Source of the DNA: an uncultured Pirellulales bacterium
GTDB taxonomy: Bacteria; Planctomycetota; Planctomycetia; Pirellulales; Lacipirellulaceae
Length of the DNA stretch: 17,271 nt
Assembly: GCA_947258835.1 (NCBI GenBank)
Contig: CAMYJY010000020.1
Coordinates: 1 to 17,271, forward strand
Reading direction: 5' to 3'
Below, one piece after another: positions 15,063 through 17,271 of the stretch. Position 1 is the first letter of the stretch, and the number at the start of each line of letters is the position of its first letter. A program made the translations under genes and the position numbers. The notes beneath the pieces were generated by a model. It had not been told where the DNA came from and made no database searches. It worked only from the letters and a program-made list of their open reading frames with translations.

Positions 15063-16772
15063 CTAGCGGGAGGCGACGCGGTTGCGTGCGGCCACGACAC
15101 CGGCCTGCAACACGGCATCCCCCTCGGTCAGCTCGCCGGTGGCAAATTCCGTTGCACCCGGTTTGGCAACTCGGTGGGCTGGCACGTATTCGTGTGGTTC
15201 CACGCCCCGATGACTGATGGGTACGCCATTGGGTGAGAAGAATTTGGCCGTCGTCAGCCGAATCCCGGCCCCGGCAAACCCCAGCGGAAAAATACCCTGC
15301 ACGGATCCTTTGCCATAGGAAGTGGAGCCAATCACACGGCCCCGATTGTTGTCCTTGATGGCCCCGGCAAAAATCTCACTGGCGCTGGCGCTATCCCCGT
15401 CAATCAAGACCACCAGCGGCACCCGCCAGGTACCGCCGTAGTGGGCTTGGTAATTAAAATCTTCTTGAGCGCTGCGGCCTTTGGTGGAAACGATATTCCC
15501 TTGGGTGAGAAACTTGTCGGCGACTTCCACCGAGGCGGTCAGCAGGCCGCCCGGATTTCCCCGCAGGTCCAGCACGAGCGAACGCATGCCTTGGCGATGC
15601 AAGTCCCACAGGGCCCGTTCCAGATCCCGCGCGGTGGATTTTTGGAAGGTGGGAATGCGGATGTAGGCGATTCCAAAGTCAGCATCCACAATATTCACGT
15701 CTTCCAGACTGGGGACTTCCACATGCTCGCGACGGATGTTTAGCACCCGCGGTTGTCTGCTGGGTGAGTAGGCCGTGACGCGGACCCAGGTGCCCTCCGC
15801 GCCGGTCAGCATGGCGGCTGCTTCATCGGTGGACATTTCGGCCGTGCTTTTACCATCCACCGCCACAATGCGGTCTTGGGCTTTGATACCTGCCCGCTCG
15901 GCCGGGCTGCCGGGAATCACATGCACGATCAGCAGGGCGCCTTGTTCTGCTTTCAGCTCCACTCCCAGGCCGACAAAATTTCCTTCAATTTGCGAATACA
16001 CCTCACGCAACTGATCGGCCGTGAGGTAGGCGGAGTAGTCATCCAGTCCATTGGCGGCGGACGACACAAACTCCAAAATGGTGGCGGTCGGTCGCAGACG
16101 AATCCGTGCTTCTAGCAGGTAGGCCACTTCGGAGGCAAAGGCCGTCAGGCTCTGCCTGTTGTTGATTTGAAACCGCCCCAGCAGGTGGTACAAATCGCGG
16201 CGGAGATTGCCGAGCTGGTCGGGTGTAAGCTGAACACCATTGCTGTGCAAAAAGTCGGGGTCGGTCAGGGCCAGCTCGATGGCCGTCGTCCCGCGAATCC
16301 CTAGATTTTGCCAAGCCGGTGCGTGCACGTAGTGCGTCTTGGTTTTGTTGAGTAGCTCGGTGTAGAGGGCGAGCGACTGCTGGCGATCGAGACTGGTAAT
16401 GGACTGGCGAAAGCTGTGATCGCGATAACGACGCTGCAAGCTGTAGTGCAGTTTGGAGAGGTCGTAACGCCCCCGGAGGGTCTCATTGTCACGATGTTCT
16501 CGCAGGGCCTCTTCATAATGGCTGAGTGCTTCCCCCCAGCGATTCGTGGCCTCCAGCTGGCGACCTTTTTCCAACACCGCCCCCAGGGATGTCGCTGGCA
16601 AGGCCGACGGCGAGATCGTCACCGGTTTGTCGACTGCCGGGGGACTCAAGGCGGACGGCACAGTCCGCTGGGCAGCCGCGGGGCCCACCCAGGAAAGACT
16701 CACGAGAGTTACGGCACAGAGCCTGCCCAGACGTCCCAGGCCTAATTGTTGGAGGGGAACCCAGATCTGCAT
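15063..16772 (-). CDS. secreted S41 carboxyl-terminal processing protease with PDZ domain
   Basis: A 569-residue exported Ser/Lys-dyad protease of the CtpA/Prc family, which trims or degrades proteins from their C-termini outside the cytoplasm. Residues 1-34 form a signal peptide ending GPAAA before Gln35. Residues 60-240 are helical and TPR-like (LEKGRQLEATNRWGEALSHYEEAL at 68-91). A PDZ domain follows (about 262-345, FVGLGVELKAEQGALLI..., PGSPAERAGIKAQDRIVAVDG). The S41 domain includes LVLDLRGNPGG (399-409), GDSASASEIFAGA (459-471) and TSYGKGSVQ (484-492). Catalytic Ser463 and Lys488 are 25 residues apart, as in E. coli Prc. Both are present, so it should be active. The ATG at 16772-16770 is preferred because it begins the signal peptide; the ribosome site is weak. 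It probably works on periplasmic or cell-surface proteins. Confidence 0.92.
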   Translation of the reverse strand: MQIWVPLQQLGLGRLGRLCAVTLVSLSWVGPAAAQRTVPSALSPPAVDKPVTISPSALPATSLGAVLEKGRQLEATNRWGEALSHYEEALREHRDNETLRGRYDLSKLHYSLQRRYRDHSFRQSITSLDRQQSLALYTELLNKTKTHYVHAPAWQNLGIRGTTAIELALTDPDFLHSNGVQLTPDQLGNLRRDLYHLLGRFQINNRQSLTAFASEVAYLLEARIRLRPTATILEFVSSAANGLDDYSAYLTADQLREVYSQIEGNFVGLGVELKAEQGALLIVHVIPGSPAERAGIKAQDRIVAVDGKSTAEMSTDEAAAMLTGAEGTWVRVTAYSPSRQPRVLNIRREHVEVPSLEDVNIVDADFGIAYIRIPTFQKSTARDLERALWDLHRQGMRSLVLDLRGNPGGLLTASVEVADKFLTQGNIVSTKGRSAQEDFNYQAHYGGTWRVPLVVLIDGDSASASEIFAGAIKDNNRGRVIGSTSYGKGSVQGIFPLGFAGAGIRLTTAKFFSPNGVPISHRGVEPHEYVPAHRVAKPGATEFATGELTEGDAVLQAGVVAARNRVASR

Positions 16773-17271
16773 AGGATGCTCATTCCATGTGGGGAGGGTG
16801 TCGCTGAGCCTGCACGCCGTCGTCACCTGAGCCGCACGCCCAAGTTTGACTTTGTGAAAGCCGGTCGGCGACCTGGCAGGCCAGCCCATGCCAGCCAAGG
16901 TGCGCACTGGGGGCAATCGAGATCCGGATTGCTGCCCAGCTGAATATAGGTCACGTATCCGCGCTGGTCAAAAACTTGTCGGTGGGGTTGCCGGGACTTT
17001 TTGCTGAGCATCTCGGCGCGACCGTCATAGGCCCTGCGGCAATCACTACCGCACATCCGATTACCCCAGCGGCACGGAAAACACCGACGGAGCCGCCTAA
17101 CGCAACTTGGCCCTCTGGTCGGATGGTTCCGATTAGGGCATGGCTCCACCGAGGAGGGACTATGCCACCGGCAAATTTTGAGCGACGAGCAATAGCATCC
17201 TGCTAGAAAAATACCGGCCATCATCGATCCGGTTGACTGTACTACAAACGGTAAAATCTTTGAATTCCCGC
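16773..17271. other. region without a supportable gene at the right end
   Basis: These 499 bp lie upstream of the S41 protease gene. Open frames exist on both strands, but none has family resemblance, a good ribosome site and normal composition together. The protease promoter should be in the first 100-200 bp; no clear -35/-10 pair was found. A neighbouring gene may start beyond the window. Confidence 0.5.

Noticed and set aside
16823..17224. Minus-strand frame starting MMAGIFLAGC (possible lipoprotein)
   Set aside because: After the lipobox-like start the composition is Cys/Arg/Pro-rich with no recognisable domain, and it runs into the upstream region of the S41 protease gene. Kept only as a low-interest finding.

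Overview
This window looks like chromosomal DNA from a planctomycete, most likely a Pirellulales-type genome. It is GC-rich and mostly carries housekeeping genes. The lineage signals are: a 71-residue protein of the small basic protein family (known from Planctomycetes, Verrucomicrobia and Chlamydiae); an EF-G of the spirochaete/planctomycete/mitochondrial EF-G1 type; a secreted TPR protein with the AWLLATCP-like segment typical of planctomycete TPR proteins; and a single-domain Hanks-type Ser/Thr kinase inside a metabolic cluster. No RNA genes, CRISPR arrays, prophage or transposases were seen.

Left third (about 78-4442, minus strand). Read in transcription order, the genes are scpB (chromosome segregation), then after about 215 bp rpe (ribulose-phosphate 3-epimerase), a histidine-phosphatase-fold protein without its catalytic histidines, accD (acetyl-CoA carboxylase beta subunit), a Ser/Thr kinase and the small basic protein. 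rpe and the phosphatase-like gene overlap by 7 bp. The run from rpe to the small basic protein is a plausible operon mixing carbon metabolism, fatty-acid initiation, signalling and a probable ribosome- or RNA-related protein.

Middle (4598-10013). On the plus strand are mscS (mechanosensitive channel), a strong hairpin, fumC (class II fumarase), a 9-bp tandem repeat and a secreted TPR protein. A mirror-image pair of heptamer arrays then separates the TPR gene from a convergent CPBP/CAAX-type membrane protease on the minus strand.

Right part (10014-17271). A 567-bp gap between the divergent protease and EF-G genes holds a 42-bp tandem array of palindromes. EF-G (plus) ends only 7 bp from the stop of a second secreted TPR protein (minus). 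Further minus-strand genes encode an acidic/basic low-complexity protein with a conserved-looking C-terminal domain, and a secreted PDZ/S41 carboxyl-terminal processing protease. The last 499 bp hold no gene I can support.

No complete new multi-gene system was found. The most unusual items are the catalytically degraded phosphatase translationally coupled to rpe, the kinase with a tyrosine-kinase-like HRDxxxRN loop, the mitochondrial-type EF-G1, and two structured repeat arrays (42-bp palindromes at 10181-10372 and mirrored heptamers at 8930-9097).
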